From: Porticoccaceae bacterium | Lineage (GTDB): Bacteria; Pseudomonadota; Gammaproteobacteria; Pseudomonadales; Porticoccaceae | Direction: 5' to 3' | NCBI GenBank assembly: GCA_023228865.1 | Contig: JALOAH010000016.1 | Coordinates: forward strand, 1-50,813 | DNA: 50,813 nt | In this document: positions 8,524-17,550 of the stretch, piece by piece | Layout of the letters: each line of letters begins with the position of its first letter | Position numbering within the stretch: the first letter of the stretch is position 1 | Translations under genes and position numbers: made by a program | The notes under the pieces: generated by a model | What the model saw: the letters and a program-made list of their open reading frames with translations, nothing else | Database searches by the model: none | Told to the model about the DNA's origin: nothing

Positions 8524-8555
8524 CCCCTCGTTGGCGGAGGGGCGGCAACGAGGGG
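8524..8555. repeat. 10-bp perfect inverted repeat between convergent genes
   Basis: CCCCTCGTTG (8524-8533) and CAACGAGGGG (8546-8555) pair perfectly around a 12-base GC-rich loop, midway between the convergent stops of the ferredoxin-like gene and pepA. No T-run follows on either strand, so it is not a classic intrinsic terminator. It could protect both transcript ends or assist Rho-type termination. Confidence 0.6.
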
Positions 8556-8561
8556 TGCAGA

Positions 8562-10037
8562 TCAGCCGCCGTGTTGAATAACAAACTCGGTGAGCAGTGC
8601 TACGGGGCGCCCCGTAGCGCCTTTTTGGTTGCCGGAGTTCCAGGCCGTGCCGGCAATATCCAAGTGCGCCCAAGTAAATTTCTTGGTGAAGCGAGCCAGG
8701 AAGCAGGCGGCGGTGACGCTTCCCGCATTGCGGCCGCCAATGTTGGCCATATCGGCAAAGTTGCTTTTCAGTTGTTCGTCGTATTCTTCCCACAGGGGCA
8801 AGCGCCAGACACGGTCGCCGGTGAATTCGCCGATGGCATTGAGTTTTTCCGCAAGTTCCTCGTTGTTGCTGAACAGGCCAGTGGCGTGATTGCCGAGGGC
8901 GATGACACAGGCTCCTGTCAGGGTGGCGATGTCGATGACGACGGAGGGTTTAAAGCGCTCCGCATAAGTGAGGGCGTCACAGAGAATCAGGCGTCCCTCG
9001 GCATCTGTGTTGAGAATTTCAATGGTTTGACCACTCATGGAAGTGACGATGTCGCCGGGTTTGGTGGCTGCGCCACTGGGCATGTTCTCAACGGCGGGAA
9101 TGATACCCACCAGATTGACTGGCAGATTGAGGGCTGCAACTGTTGCAAAGGTGCCAAGCACGCTAGCAGCGCCGCACATGTCGTATTTCATTTCATCCAT
9201 GGCGGCGCCCGGTTTGAGGCTGATACCGCCAGTGTCAAAGGTCACGCCTTTGCCGACAAGGGCAATGGGGGAGCTGGTCTTTTTGCCGCCACGGTATTCG
9301 AGCACGATGAGCTTTGCCGGTGTTTCCGTGCCTGCGGTGACAGACAGCAGAGAACCCATTTTTAATTGTTTCATCTGAGCTTCGCTGAGTACCTTGACCG
9401 CAAGCTTGTCGCAGTCTTTGGCGAGTTGTTGCGCAGTGTTGGCGAGATGGCTGGGTGTGCAGATATTGGCGGGAAGATCACCCAGTTGCCGCGCGAGGTT
9501 GATGCCCCGCGCCAAGGCAGCGCCTTTATGGAGTGCGCTGTTGAGTTTTTGGGCGGCAGCCGTCGATGTGGCCAGAAGTTCGAGTTTGCCCAGCTTGACC
9601 GGATCTGCTTTCTTCGACTTGCACTGGTCAAACACATAGAGCCCTTCGCCAATTTTTCTGGCAAGCTCGGTGGCCGCCCAGGTATCGTCGCGGTCGCTGA
9701 CAACCACATCGGCAAAACTGATGGCGGCGGTTTTAACGGGCATGCCCTTGAGCAGGCCAATGATTTTTGCGCAGAGTTTGCTGAACTGGCCGGATTTGAG
9801 ATCCTGGTCACCGCTGCTGATGACAACCAGGCGCTTTGCTGCCAGCCCCGCCGGAGCATAACTGCTGAAAGTGTCGAGAAATTTCTTTAGCTCGCCCTCT
9901 TTGCTGGCGGTAGCGATGAGTCCGCCAGTAGCCTGGTCGATGTCGGTGACCGCTGACCCTGGTTTGGAGGGAACAACCACCACCAGACAATCTGTTTTTA
10001 ATGTGACCGGATTAAATGGACGGGCTTTAAATTCCAT
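8562..10037 (-). CDS. pepA: Leucyl aminopeptidase (cytosol aminopeptidase, M17)
   Basis: PepA is a hexameric two-zinc aminopeptidase that releases N-terminal residues, and in some bacteria also binds DNA. The 491-residue product has the C-terminal catalytic domain with the signature NTDAEGRL, preceded by GKGVTFDTGGISLKPG and the metal-binding Lys/Asp blocks. The N-terminal domain is the less conserved, macro-like part of the family. It is divergent from lptF with a short gap, the same arrangement as in Pseudomonas. The ATG at 10037 gives the normal length. It is convergent with the ferredoxin-like gene. The identification is secure; a DNA-binding role is not tested by the sequence. Confidence 0.95.
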   Translation of the reverse strand: MEFKARPFNPVTLKTDCLVVVVPSKPGSAVTDIDQATGGLIATASKEGELKKFLDTFSSYAPAGLAAKRLVVISSGDQDLKSGQFSKLCAKIIGLLKGMPVKTAAISFADVVVSDRDDTWAATELARKIGEGLYVFDQCKSKKADPVKLGKLELLATSTAAAQKLNSALHKGAALARGINLARQLGDLPANICTPSHLANTAQQLAKDCDKLAVKVLSEAQMKQLKMGSLLSVTAGTETPAKLIVLEYRGGKKTSSPIALVGKGVTFDTGGISLKPGAAMDEMKYDMCGAASVLGTFATVAALNLPVNLVGIIPAVENMPSGAATKPGDIVTSMSGQTIEILNTDAEGRLILCDALTYAERFKPSVVIDIATLTGACVIALGNHATGLFSNNEELAEKLNAIGEFTGDRVWRLPLWEEYDEQLKSNFADMANIGGRNAGSVTAACFLARFTKKFTWAHLDIAGTAWNSGNQKGATGRPVALLTEFVIQHGG

Positions 10038-10152
10038 GCTTTTCTCTCAAGACTTTGCGGGTTAATTGCGGGATAATGGCGCTCAGTTTAAGCCATGCGT
10101 GCAGGCAGACCAAGTGCCTGACGATCAATGTTGCGCAAGGACGAATATCTTC

Positions 10153-11253
10153 GTGATTATACTTCGCTATCTCGCCAGAAACCTGTTGTCCAATACCCTG
10201 GGGGTCGCCGCAGTCCTCATGCTGGTGGTGGTGAGTGCGCGGTTCGTCAAATATTTGGCCGCAGCCGCATCCGGAAAGTACGACGCCGCCGTGCTCCTCG
10301 CCCTTATGGCCTTTCGATTGCCCGGGTTCTTTGAGGTGGTTTTGCCGCTGGCCTTTTTCCTTTCTATTCTCCTCGCCTATGGGCAGCTCCATGTCGACAG
10401 TGAAATGACCGTGCTTCAGGCATGCGGTATGAGCGACAAAAAATTGATCGCCTATACCATGACGGTGGCACTTCTGGTCGCGGTGCTTGTGGCGGCGTTC
10501 AGCCTGTATATCAGTCCGGCCGGATACTCGCGGATGGAACAGCTGGTGGAAAACCAGAAACAGCGGGGTGAGGTGGAAACCCTTACGGCGGGAAAATTCT
10601 ACCCGCTGAGAGCCAATAAAGGGGTGACCTACGCGGAGGAAATCACTGACGAAGGGGTTCTCGAAAATGTCTTTCTCGCCCAAACCGGAGACCAGTATGA
10701 CGATAATGGCTTGGTGATCATCGTCGCCAAGCATGGTTTCTCCCGCAAGTCAGAGGAAACCGGTGAAAGTTATCTGGTTCTCAAGGACGGCCAGCGGATA
10801 CAGGGTATTCCCGGCCGCGCCGATTTTCAGCTGACCCGTTTTGCTGAGTTTGGCCAACGCCTCGATGCTGTCGATTTTGGGGGGGGCAGCGATATTGAAG
10901 CCACACCAACCAGGGCGTTGGTGGCTTCAAGTGATCCCCTGCACAAAGCCATGCTGCAATGGCGGCTGTCCCTGCCGGTGATGGTTCTCGTGGTGACCAT
11001 GCTGGCGGTGCCCCTCAGTAAAACCAATCCCAGGCAGGGGCGCTTTGCCAAAATCCTGCCCGCAGTGGTTCTCTATGTGATTTATCTGCTTGCCCTCAAT
11101 GGTGCCAGGGGTGCCGTAGAAGATGCCGCCAGCTATTCCAAGTTTGCCATGGCGGGGGTGCATCTGTTGTTTTTTGCCCTGGCGTTGGTTCTGTTGGCTG
11201 CCAACAGCGGCCGTTGGCGGTTTAGACCAGCAAAAGCGGTGGTGGCACAGTGA
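10153..11253 (+). CDS. lptF: LPS export ABC transporter permease LptF
   Basis: LptF is one of two permeases of the LptB2FG transporter that lifts lipopolysaccharide from the inner membrane and passes it to LptC and the periplasmic bridge. The product has the family layout: an N-terminal membrane part (VIILRYLARNLL onwards, then two more hydrophobic segments), a periplasmic beta-jellyroll region from roughly residue 120 to 260, and three C-terminal membrane segments. The frame is open back to an ATG at 10066. The GTG at 10153 is preferred because it gives a normal IILRYL N-terminus and 366 residues, with AAGGA upstream. The stop overlaps the lptG start (GTGA). It is divergent from pepA. Confidence 0.9.
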   Translation: MIILRYLARNLLSNTLGVAAVLMLVVVSARFVKYLAAAASGKYDAAVLLALMAFRLPGFFEVVLPLAFFLSILLAYGQLHVDSEMTVLQACGMSDKKLIAYTMTVALLVAVLVAAFSLYISPAGYSRMEQLVENQKQRGEVETLTAGKFYPLRANKGVTYAEEITDEGVLENVFLAQTGDQYDDNGLVIIVAKHGFSRKSEETGESYLVLKDGQRIQGIPGRADFQLTRFAEFGQRLDAVDFGGGSDIEATPTRALVASSDPLHKAMLQWRLSLPVMVLVVTMLAVPLSKTNPRQGRFAKILPAVVLYVIYLLALNGARGAVEDAASYSKFAMAGVHLLFFALALVLLAANSGRWRFRPAKAVVAQ

Positions 11254-12302
11254 AGATTCTCAGTCGCTACGTCAGTAGAATTGTTTTTTTCTCCATTCTG
11301 GCGGTGCTCCTGGTGGTGCTTGCCGTAGACGTTATTGCTGCCATTATCGAAGAGGCCAGCGATATTAAAATGGACTATGGCTTCGTCGATGCCCTCGCCT
11401 ATGTGGCTACCACATTGCCACGGCGAATTTACGAAAACATTCCCCTCTCTGCACTTATCGGTTGTCTGGTGGGGCTTGGGCTGCTGGCCAGCAATACCGA
11501 ACTGGTGGTTATGCGCAGCGCCGGTGTGTCCCTGTTGCGCATTATCGGTTTTGTGCTGCGCCCGGTTATGCTGTTCATTGTTGTCGCCGTGCTGCTGGGC
11601 GAGTATGCGGTGCCCTATACCGATCAGTTGGCCGAAGGGCGCCGCGCCATACTCTTGGGCAAACAGGATCTCAGTCGCGGGTTTTGGAACAAGGAAAACA
11701 ACGAGTTTATCCATGTCTCTGTAGTTTTCCCCAATGGCGATCTTTTTGGGGTTTCCCGCTATCAGTTTGATGACAACGCAGAACTTGAGTCCGCCAGTTT
11801 TGCGGCGTCGGCAAATTTCATAGAGCGCGGCTGGGTCGAAAAAGAGGGAGTTGTGACCTATTTTGGCGATGGCCATACCAGCGCGGAAACATTCGAACAG
11901 CGGCAATGGCATTCAAAGATGTCCCCTCAACTCCTCAGACTGGTATCCATGGAGCCTGAGTCTTTGTCGGTTTCTGAACTTTATGATTACGCCAATTACC
12001 TTCAACAACAGGGGCAGAGTGCGGGTATTCATTGGTTGGCGTTCTGGAACAAAGCGTTGCAACCGCTGACGACACTATCCCTGGTGCTCATCGCCGTATC
12101 CTTCATTTTTGGTCCCTTGCGGGAATCCACCACCGGATTGCGGATTTTTGCCGGTGTGGTGACGGGAATCATTTTCAGTACCAGCCAGGATTTGCTGGGG
12201 CCGGCCAGTCTGGTTTATGGCTTTTCTGCATTTTGGGCAGTGCTGGCGCCCATTGCCGTCAGTATCTGTATCGGGTTGATGCTTCTGCGGCGGGCGGGTT
12301 AG
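11250..12302 (+). CDS. lptG: LPS export ABC transporter permease LptG
   Basis: This is the partner permease of LptF in the LptB2FG complex. The 350-residue protein begins with a charged segment and a long hydrophobic helix (VFFSILAVLLVVLAVDV). It has the ENIPLSALIGCLVGLG block typical of the coupling-helix region, a periplasmic domain in the middle, and three C-terminal membrane segments ending in LMLLRRAG. Start GTG overlaps the lptF stop, so translation is probably coupled. The lptFG pair follows the usual order; lptB, lptC and lptA are not in the window. It is convergent with the RDD gene, seven bases apart. Confidence 0.93.
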   Translation: MKILSRYVSRIVFFSILAVLLVVLAVDVIAAIIEEASDIKMDYGFVDALAYVATTLPRRIYENIPLSALIGCLVGLGLLASNTELVVMRSAGVSLLRIIGFVLRPVMLFIVVAVLLGEYAVPYTDQLAEGRRAILLGKQDLSRGFWNKENNEFIHVSVVFPNGDLFGVSRYQFDDNAELESASFAASANFIERGWVEKEGVVTYFGDGHTSAETFEQRQWHSKMSPQLLRLVSMEPESLSVSELYDYANYLQQQGQSAGIHWLAFWNKALQPLTTLSLVLIAVSFIFGPLRESTTGLRIFAGVVTGIIFSTSQDLLGPASLVYGFSAFWAVLAPIAVSICIGLMLLRRAG

Positions 12303-12309
12303 GGATTTG

Positions 12310-12807
12310 TCACCCTGCCACCGTCGGCGGAGCGCGCTTTTTTCTTTCCTTTGGCAGCACAACCACGCGGCTTTGCGTCCAGAGGTCGTGCCAGCAGCTG
12401 CGGGATTTGCCAAACTGGCACCACAGATAACCCAGCCCCAGGGGCAGCGCCGCCAGGGGCGCGAGAATGCATCGCAGCCAGGCGGTGGCGACATCGATAG
12501 GGCGGCCGTCGAGGGTTTCCAGGCGCAGGCGCCAGGATTTCATGCCCAGAGTTTGCCCCCTTTTTATCCAGCACAGCACATAGTATCCCGCCAGTACCAA
12601 CCACAAACCCAGCAATTCCAGGTACGCGGCAACTCCTGTGAGGGCTTCCATGGCGTTGTGCCCCGCCAGTTTGCGCACAATCCACACCAGTACGCCATAG
12701 GCAAAGGAAACCCCGATTAATAGGAGGGCGTCATAAACAAAGGCCATCAGTCGCCTGAGAAGACCGGCACTGGGGTGTGAAGAAAATTGCAGGGAGGGCT
12801 GTTGCAT
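12310..12807 (-). CDS. RDD-family membrane protein
   Basis: The protein has about three hydrophobic membrane segments and the features that name the family: an Arg-Asp pair in the first helix region (RRLMAFVYDALLL, with an R and D separated), a Gly-rich turn before KSWRLRLETLDG, and a conserved WLRCILAP helix. RDD proteins are small inner-membrane proteins, some proposed to act in ion transport; no specific function can be given here. The start at 12807 is chosen over an ATG at 12822 because AGGA precedes it closely; this is uncertain. It lies next to lptG, as RDD genes often do in pseudomonads. Confidence 0.8.
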   Translation of the reverse strand: MQQPSLQFSSHPSAGLLRRLMAFVYDALLLIGVSFAYGVLVWIVRKLAGHNAMEALTGVAAYLELLGLWLVLAGYYVLCWIKRGQTLGMKSWRLRLETLDGRPIDVATAWLRCILAPLAALPLGLGYLWCQFGKSRSCWHDLWTQSRVVVLPKERKKRAPPTVAG

Positions 12808-12897
12808 TGATCCTGGCCACATTCAAAAACGGTGGCCGATTCTACCAGAAATGGTTGTCGTCCTGCCGATTCAGGGTTTTGTCCTGTGGCGCAGGAA

Positions 12898-13389
12898 TTA
12901 GAATTCGTAGCTGACGCCGATGACGAACTGGTTGGATCTCAGTTTGAGGTCGTAATCCATGCTTTTGATAAAGCCGTCGCTGTCCGGCATCAGTTTTTCC
13001 TTGAGCCAGATGGTGCTGTCCTTTTCATCGAGGTAGGCTTTAAGCTGTCTTTCTGCCAGCTTCGAGAGCGCTTTGGAACCGCTGATGGCCTGCTCGTTGC
13101 CGGACTCCTGGGACAGCCACTGATAGTTCATGGCGCGTTGAGATGGGCTGATATCGGAGTCGCGCAGTTGATCGGCGCGGGTGGCGAGATCCTCATTGGT
13201 GAGGGTGGTAAATGAGGTGACCTGGCTGTTTTCCTGAAGCTTCAGTTCTGAGGGCAAAAAGAGGTCATTGACAGGCTCGGCGAAAATATTCGCCGACAGC
13301 AGCGCCATACAGCAAAAAAGCGCCATCACTTTGCCGAAGCAGAAGATGAGATTACCAGCACCGGGCGGTGGGGCAGACGCAGTTTTCAC
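12898..13389 (-). CDS. Hypothetical exported protein
   Basis: I do not recognise this 163-residue protein. It has a GTG start with AAGGGA eight bases upstream. The N-terminus has an unusual proline-rich lead (KTASAPPPG) before a hydrophobic stretch ending ANIFA-EP, a plausible signal peptidase I site near residue 37. If the internal ATG at 13326 were the true start, the signal peptide would look conventional. The mature part is helical and charged in the middle. It ends with alternating polar and hydrophobic residues and an aromatic last residue (FVIGVSYEF), reminiscent of a terminal outer-membrane beta-strand but too short for a barrel. Periplasmic or outer-membrane location is inferred. Confidence 0.6.
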   Translation of the reverse strand: MKTASAPPPGAGNLIFCFGKVMALFCCMALLSANIFAEPVNDLFLPSELKLQENSQVTSFTTLTNEDLATRADQLRDSDISPSQRAMNYQWLSQESGNEQAISGSKALSKLAERQLKAYLDEKDSTIWLKEKLMPDSDGFIKSMDYDLKLRSNQFVIGVSYEF

Positions 13390-13445
13390 CCTGTTGTTCC
13401 CTTATTATTCCCTATCGTCTTTGTAATCTAGCACTGATTTGTGAT

Positions 13446-13539
13446 ATCTGCGCAGATTATTTTGGCCAATAATAAAAAATTCCCCAGGAGGGGATAAGCA
13501 CATACTTTCCGTTGGGCGCAGAGGTTATACTTTCCGTCG
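13446..13539. promoter_or_regulatory. Divergent intergenic region with palindromes and a direct repeat
   Basis: The 177-base gap between the unknown exported protein and the PHA-system gene holds a perfect 12-bp palindrome (ATCTGCGCAGAT, 13446-13457), an inverted repeat ATTATT/AATAAT around TTGGCC next to it, and two copies of ATACTTTCCGT starting at 13502 and 13527, 25 bp apart. The second copy overlaps a TATACT (13526-13531) that could be the -10 of the PHA-system gene; no good -35 is seen. A regulator-binding role is likely but untested. Confidence 0.4.
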
Positions 13540-13566
13540 AGCAATGATTGGGAACAGCGGCAAATA

Positions 13567-13845
13567 ATGAGTAAAATCAGTGTATCTCGAAATCACCACA
13601 TGAATCACGGCGAATTGCTGGCGGAAGTTGAACGCCTTGCCGACAAGCTGGTTGCCAAGTATGGCGGTGACTATCAATGGAATGGTGACCAGCTTACCTA
13701 CAATTACAGCGGCGGGGTAACCGCCTGTATCCAGTGCACCGAGGCGGATATTAACGTTGATGTCAAACTGGGGATGTTGATGGCTATGTTTAAAGGCAGC
13801 ATCAGCAAAGAGATAGAAGATTATCTCGATAGCCATATTAGTTGA
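13567..13845 (+). CDS. Polyhydroxyalkanoic acid system family protein
   Basis: The 92-residue product matches the small PHA-system family (PHA_gran_rgn type) often encoded near PHA synthase or phasin genes. Its exact role is unknown; a link to PHA granule metabolism is drawn from genomic context in other species. Features are the N-terminal MSKISVSRNHHM start, a helix with LADKLVAKYGG, and a short beta region (INVDVKLGMLM) before a charged C-terminal helix. It is convergent with tatC, with only one base between the stops. In Pseudomonas the corresponding gene is close to the pha cluster and ubiE; here no PHA synthase is adjacent. Confidence 0.8.
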   Translation: MSKISVSRNHHMNHGELLAEVERLADKLVAKYGGDYQWNGDQLTYNYSGGVTACIQCTEADINVDVKLGMLMAMFKGSISKEIEDYLDSHIS

Positions 13846-13846
13846 A

Positions 13847-14593
13847 TCACTCGCCGTCGCTTTCCTTGACGACAGCCCGGCCGCAGATCACCCCCAGTTC
13901 AAACAGCAGCCACATGGGGACGGCGAGAAGGGTTTGGGAAAATATATCCGGGGGCGTCAGCAGCATGCCGACAACAAAACAACCGACCACTACATAGGGT
14001 CTTTTCGCCGCCAAACGCTCCGCTGTGGTGATGCCCGTCCAGCAGAGAATAACCACGGCAATGGGAATCTGGAAAGCGATGCCAAAGGCAAAAAACAGCT
14101 TGAGGACAAAATCCAGGTAGCTGCTGATATCCGTCATTACCTTGACATCTTCTGGGCCTGTGGCGGTGAAAAAGCCGAACAGTATGGGAAAGACGACAAA
14201 ATAGGCAAAGGCCATTCCGGCGTAAAAAAGGCTGACGCTGGAAATCAGCAGCGGAATGGCGATGCGCCGTTCCCGTTGGTAGAGGCCGGGGGCGATAAAT
14301 GCCCAGATCTGGTAGAGCACAATCGGCATGGCCAGCAGTACGGAAACCACCAGAGTCAGTTTGAAGGGGGCAAAGAACGGCGAGGCGACATCCGTTGCAA
14401 TCATCGAGCTGCTTTCCGGCAGCAGCGCTTTCAGCGGTTGGGAAACAATGCTGTAGATGTCGTTGCTGAAGTAAAACAGGCAGAGAAAAACAAGTAAAAC
14501 CCAGAAGCATATGCGTAGCAGGCGCGAGCGCAGCTCGATGAGGTGGCTGAGTAGTGGCTGGGAGGTATCCTGATCCTGGGGTTCAGCTGCCAT
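13847..14593 (-). CDS. tatC: Sec-independent protein translocase TatC
   Basis: TatC is the multispanning receptor that, with TatB, recognises twin-arginine signal peptides. The 248-residue product has six hydrophobic segments and the family blocks [12 protein letters not shown] near the N-terminus, [17 protein letters not shown] in the first cytoplasmic-to-periplasmic region, and [11 protein letters not shown]. The start overlaps the tatB stop by 11 bases. It is last in a tatABC set that follows hisE. The system can export the Mo enzyme alpha subunit encoded at 4075-6984, whose signal carries RRGFLKG. Confidence 0.96.
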   Translation of the reverse strand: MAAEPQDQDTSQPLLSHLIELRSRLLRICFWVLLVFLCLFYFSNDIYSIVSQPLKALLPESSSMIATDVASPFFAPFKLTLVVSVLLAMPIVLYQIWAFIAPGLYQRERRIAIPLLISSVSLFYAGMAFAYFVVFPILFGFFTATGPEDVKVMTDISSYLDFVLKLFFAFGIAFQIPIAVVILCWTGITTAERLAAKRPYVVVGCFVVGMLLTPPDIFSQTLLAVPMWLLFELGVICGRAVVKESDGE

Positions 14594-14918
14594 GTTTTTT
14601 CCCGTCAGTTTCTGGGGGCGCTTCTGGAGCTGGAGCGGTTTGGGTTTGCGCGGGCGCTGTTGGGCGGTTCTCCGGTTGCTGATTCTGCTTGCCGCCCTCG
14701 CCGAGGGAGCGCATCACTTCCTCATTGTGGAGCTGCTGGCGAATATCATTCATGCCAACTTCTTTTTCCATCTCCCTGTAAACCTGGGAGGCCATGCGGC
14801 GCAAGCGGCCGAGCCACAGGGCGACACTGCGAATGGTTTCAGGCAGGCGCTCGGGGCCGATGACCACCAGCGCGACCACAGCCACCACCAGTAACTCGGT
14901 AAACCCGATATCAAACAT
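14583..14918 (-). CDS. tatB: Sec-independent protein translocase TatB
   Basis: TatB forms the substrate-receptor complex with TatC. The 111-residue protein begins [19 protein letters not shown], a single membrane helix preceded by the Glu8 position typical of TatB, followed by the GPERLP hinge and an amphipathic helix ([16 protein letters not shown]). The C-terminus is rich in Pro, Ala and Gln. It lies 14 bases downstream of tatA and overlaps tatC. Confidence 0.95.
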   Translation of the reverse strand: MFDIGFTELLVVAVVALVVIGPERLPETIRSVALWLGRLRRMASQVYREMEKEVGMNDIRQQLHNEEVMRSLGEGGKQNQQPENRPTAPAQTQTAPAPEAPPETDGKKHGS

Positions 14919-14932
14919 CGCTGCGTTCTGCC

Positions 14933-15172
14933 TCAGTGTTTAGAGGTAGGTTCGGCCTCGGTTTTTTTCGAGCTGGTTTCCACAGAGTCCGTTTTGCCTT
15001 CTTCGATGGCTTTGTCAGCTTTGTCGGTGTCGTCGTTGACGGCTTTTTTGAAACCTTTGATGGCGTCACCCAGGTCGCTGCCGAGGCCTTTGAGTTTTTT
15101 GGTGCCAAACAACAGCACAACGATAAGAAGAACAATTAACAGTTGCCACATGCTGATACCGCCAAGTCCCAT
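14933..15172 (-). CDS. tatA: Sec-independent protein translocase TatA
   Basis: TatA polymerises to form the translocation element of the Tat system. The 79-residue product has a short N-terminal membrane helix ([15 protein letters not shown]), the FGTKKL hinge and the amphipathic [17 protein letters not shown] helix that define the family. The C-terminal tail is charged and Lys/Glu-rich. The first Met gives MGLGGIS; an internal Met eight residues in is also possible. It is the first tat gene, 11 bases after hisE. Confidence 0.95.
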   Translation of the reverse strand: MGLGGISMWQLLIVLLIVVLLFGTKKLKGLGSDLGDAIKGFKKAVNDDTDKADKAIEEGKTDSVETSSKKTEAEPTSKH

Positions 15173-15183
15173 AATTTTCTCCG

Positions 15184-15516
15184 CTATACGTTAGTTCTGC
15201 TGGCCTTTTCGTCAAGGCCGGAAATATTGAATCTGCGCGCCAGTTCTGCCAGCACCGCCGAGGCGTCGCTGCCCAGGTGGGAAAGCATTACCAGGCTGTG
15301 AAACCACAGATCTGCCATCTCGTAAACGAGGTCGTCGACATTGCCGCTGATTTTGGCGTCCTTGGCGGCAATAATGGTTTCCACCGCTTCTTCGCCCAGT
15401 TTTTCGAGAATCTTGTTGAGACCCTTGGCGTGCAGGCTGGCCACATAGGACGTCTCCGCGCTTGCCTGTTTGCGCGCCTCGAGAATGGCGCTGAGTTCAG
15501 TGAGTATGTCATTCAT
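15184..15516 (-). CDS. hisE: Phosphoribosyl-ATP diphosphatase
   Basis: HisE hydrolyses phosphoribosyl-ATP to phosphoribosyl-AMP, the second step of histidine synthesis. The 110-residue helical protein has the MazG-like metal-binding blocks [12 protein letters not shown] and [18 protein letters not shown]. It follows hisI by 22 bases, so steps two and three are carried by separate adjacent genes rather than the fused HisIE of enterics. The hisI-hisE-tatABC arrangement is shared with Pseudomonas. Confidence 0.95.
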   Translation of the reverse strand: MNDILTELSAILEARKQASAETSYVASLHAKGLNKILEKLGEEAVETIIAAKDAKISGNVDDLVYEMADLWFHSLVMLSHLGSDASAVLAELARRFNISGLDEKASRTNV

Positions 15517-15538
15517 GAGCGCTCAACCCGTCTGTTGA

Positions 15539-15937
15539 TCATTGTTGGTAAATCAGACTGGGGTCTTTAATAACAGCGTCTGTTATTTGCCACTCACCAT
15601 CCACCAGGGATCGGTAAAAACAGGATTCTCTGCCGGTGTGACAGGCAATGCCGCCAAGTTGCTCAATGGTTAAGAGAATAACGTCGCCATCGCAATCGAG
15701 GCGAATGTCAGCCACTTTCTGAATGTGCCCGGACTCTTCCCCTTTGTGCCACAGTTTGCCCCGGGAGCGGGACCAGTAAACAGCTTCCTTTTTGGCCAGG
15801 GTGAGCTTCAGGGCTTCCTGGTTCATCCAGGCCACCATGAGAATTCGACCCGACACCTGATCCTGCGCAATGGCGGGAACCAGGCCGTCGGAATTCCAGG
15901 TAATGGCGTCAGTAAAGTCAATAGTCATGGCGGCCAT
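15539..15937 (-). CDS. hisI: Phosphoribosyl-AMP cyclohydrolase
   Basis: HisI opens the adenine ring of phosphoribosyl-AMP in histidine synthesis, using zinc and magnesium. The 132-residue product carries [15 protein letters not shown] and [11 protein letters not shown], the Asp and Cys metal-binding motifs. [14 protein letters not shown] and [14 protein letters not shown] are further family blocks. ATG at 15937 is used; the ATG three codons later (15928) is equally plausible. It lies 10 bases after ubiB. Confidence 0.95.
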   Translation of the reverse strand: MAAMTIDFTDAITWNSDGLVPAIAQDQVSGRILMVAWMNQEALKLTLAKKEAVYWSRSRGKLWHKGEESGHIQKVADIRLDCDGDVILLTIEQLGGIACHTGRESCFYRSLVDGEWQITDAVIKDPSLIYQQ

Positions 15938-15947
15938 TATGCCAGAG

Positions 15948-17549
15948 TCAGCGCAATATCAATAGTAAGACCCCGGCTGCCGCCAGGACTGCCGCTGCGC
16001 CTGGCAGCTCCCCTGGGAGGAGCTGCCAGGCGGGGATCGCCAGCCCGGCGCTGATGCCGATCAGGGCAGCGCCAAGCCAGCGTTTTGACCTTGCTGGTTG
16101 CGGTGCCTGTTTGAGAGCATTGACCGACTTGTCGAGGTGGCGAAGCTGTTCCATGGACTGATACAGCAATTGCGGCACTTGCGGGAATTGCTCCAGCCAT
16201 TCGGGGCCGTGGCGTTTGAGTCTTTCCATCAGGGCATCGGGGCGCAAACGGTTTTTCAGCCATTTTTCCAGATAGGGGTGGGCGGTTGCCCACAGATCCA
16301 GCTGCGGGTAGAGCTGGCGTCCCAGGCCTTCGATATTGATCAGGGTTTTCTGCAGCAATACCAGAGAGGGCTGCACTTCCATATCGAAGCGCTGGGCGGT
16401 GCGAAACAGGCTGACGAGCACCTGGGCAAAGGAAATTTCGCTCAGGGGGCGTTCAAAAATCGGTTCGCAGACGGTGCGAATGGCGGCCTCAAATTCACTG
16501 ACAGGGGTTTTTTCTGGCACCCAGCCGGAAAGCACGTGGAGTTCCGCCACCTGGCGATAATCGCGGCGAAAAATCGCCAACAGATTGCGGGCGAGATAGT
16601 AGCGATCCTCGTCACTGAGACTGCCGATAACGGCGCAGTCTACGGCGAGGTATCTGGGCAGCGCCGGATTGCTGGCATCGACAAAAATATTGCCCGGATG
16701 CATATCGGCGTGGAAAAAATTGTGCTCGAACACCTGGGTGAAAAAAATCTCCACGCCCCGTTCCGCCAGGGTTTTGAAGTCGGTATTAAGGCGGGCGAGC
16801 TCATCGATATTGGTCACGGGAATGGCGTAAATTCGCTCCGTGACCATGACTTTTTCGTTGGTGAGCGGCCAGTGAACCTCGGGCACATAGAGCATGGGGG
16901 AGTGGTTGAAGTTGCGCCGGAGTGTGGAGGTGTTGGCCGCTTCCCGCTTGAGATCCAATTCGTCGAGAATGGTGTGGCGGTAGTCCTGAACCACATCGAC
17001 AGGATGCAGTCGTCTGCCGATGGCGCTGGATTTTTCTATCCAGCGCGCCAGGGTCAAGAGGAGAGCAATGTCCTGCTCAATGATCTTGCTGATGCCGGGG
17101 CGAATGGCTTTGACCACCACTTCGCGGCCATCCTTGAGCACGGCACTGTGTACCTGAGCTACGGATGCGGACGCCAGCGGGGTGCGGTCAAATTTGAGAA
17201 ACAGCTGGTCGACATCCTTTCCCAGGGCAGTTTCAACAATGGCGATAAATTCTGCGGAGGGAAAAGGGGGGACATTGTCCTGAAGGCGGCTGAGTTCGGT
17301 GCAAATATCACTGGGAATCAGATCCGGTCGCGTCGACAGAAGCTGGCCGAACTTGATGAATATGGGGCCGAGATCTTCAAGGGCGAGACGCAGACGCTGG
17401 CTGCGGGGTGTGCTGGGGGTTGGCAATTTTTGCAAAAACCAGGTGAGGATGCGAACCGGCAGTGGCCAGCGGTCGCCGCGAAAAAAAGTATCGAGACGAT
17501 GGCGAAAAACGGTGCGAAAGATCAGCCAGAGGCGCAAAAATCGTTGCAT
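15948..17549 (-). CDS. ubiB: Ubiquinone biosynthesis regulatory ATPase UbiB
   Basis: UbiB is an atypical kinase-like protein (ABC1/ADCK family) with ATPase activity that supports late ubiquinone synthesis. The 533-residue protein shows the family's KxGQ signature ([13 protein letters not shown]), an Ala-rich loop in place of a protein kinase P-loop ([11 protein letters not shown]), the catalytic-loop region [12 protein letters not shown], and DCAVIGSL in place of the kinase DFG. The C-terminus has two hydrophobic segments that would anchor it in the inner membrane. It follows ubiJ with a one-base gap in the ubiE-ubiJ-ubiB operon. Confidence 0.95.
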   Translation of the reverse strand: MQRFLRLWLIFRTVFRHRLDTFFRGDRWPLPVRILTWFLQKLPTPSTPRSQRLRLALEDLGPIFIKFGQLLSTRPDLIPSDICTELSRLQDNVPPFPSAEFIAIVETALGKDVDQLFLKFDRTPLASASVAQVHSAVLKDGREVVVKAIRPGISKIIEQDIALLLTLARWIEKSSAIGRRLHPVDVVQDYRHTILDELDLKREAANTSTLRRNFNHSPMLYVPEVHWPLTNEKVMVTERIYAIPVTNIDELARLNTDFKTLAERGVEIFFTQVFEHNFFHADMHPGNIFVDASNPALPRYLAVDCAVIGSLSDEDRYYLARNLLAIFRRDYRQVAELHVLSGWVPEKTPVSEFEAAIRTVCEPIFERPLSEISFAQVLVSLFRTAQRFDMEVQPSLVLLQKTLINIEGLGRQLYPQLDLWATAHPYLEKWLKNRLRPDALMERLKRHGPEWLEQFPQVPQLLYQSMEQLRHLDKSVNALKQAPQPARSKRWLGAALIGISAGLAIPAWQLLPGELPGAAAVLAAAGVLLLILR

Positions 17550-17550
17550 A

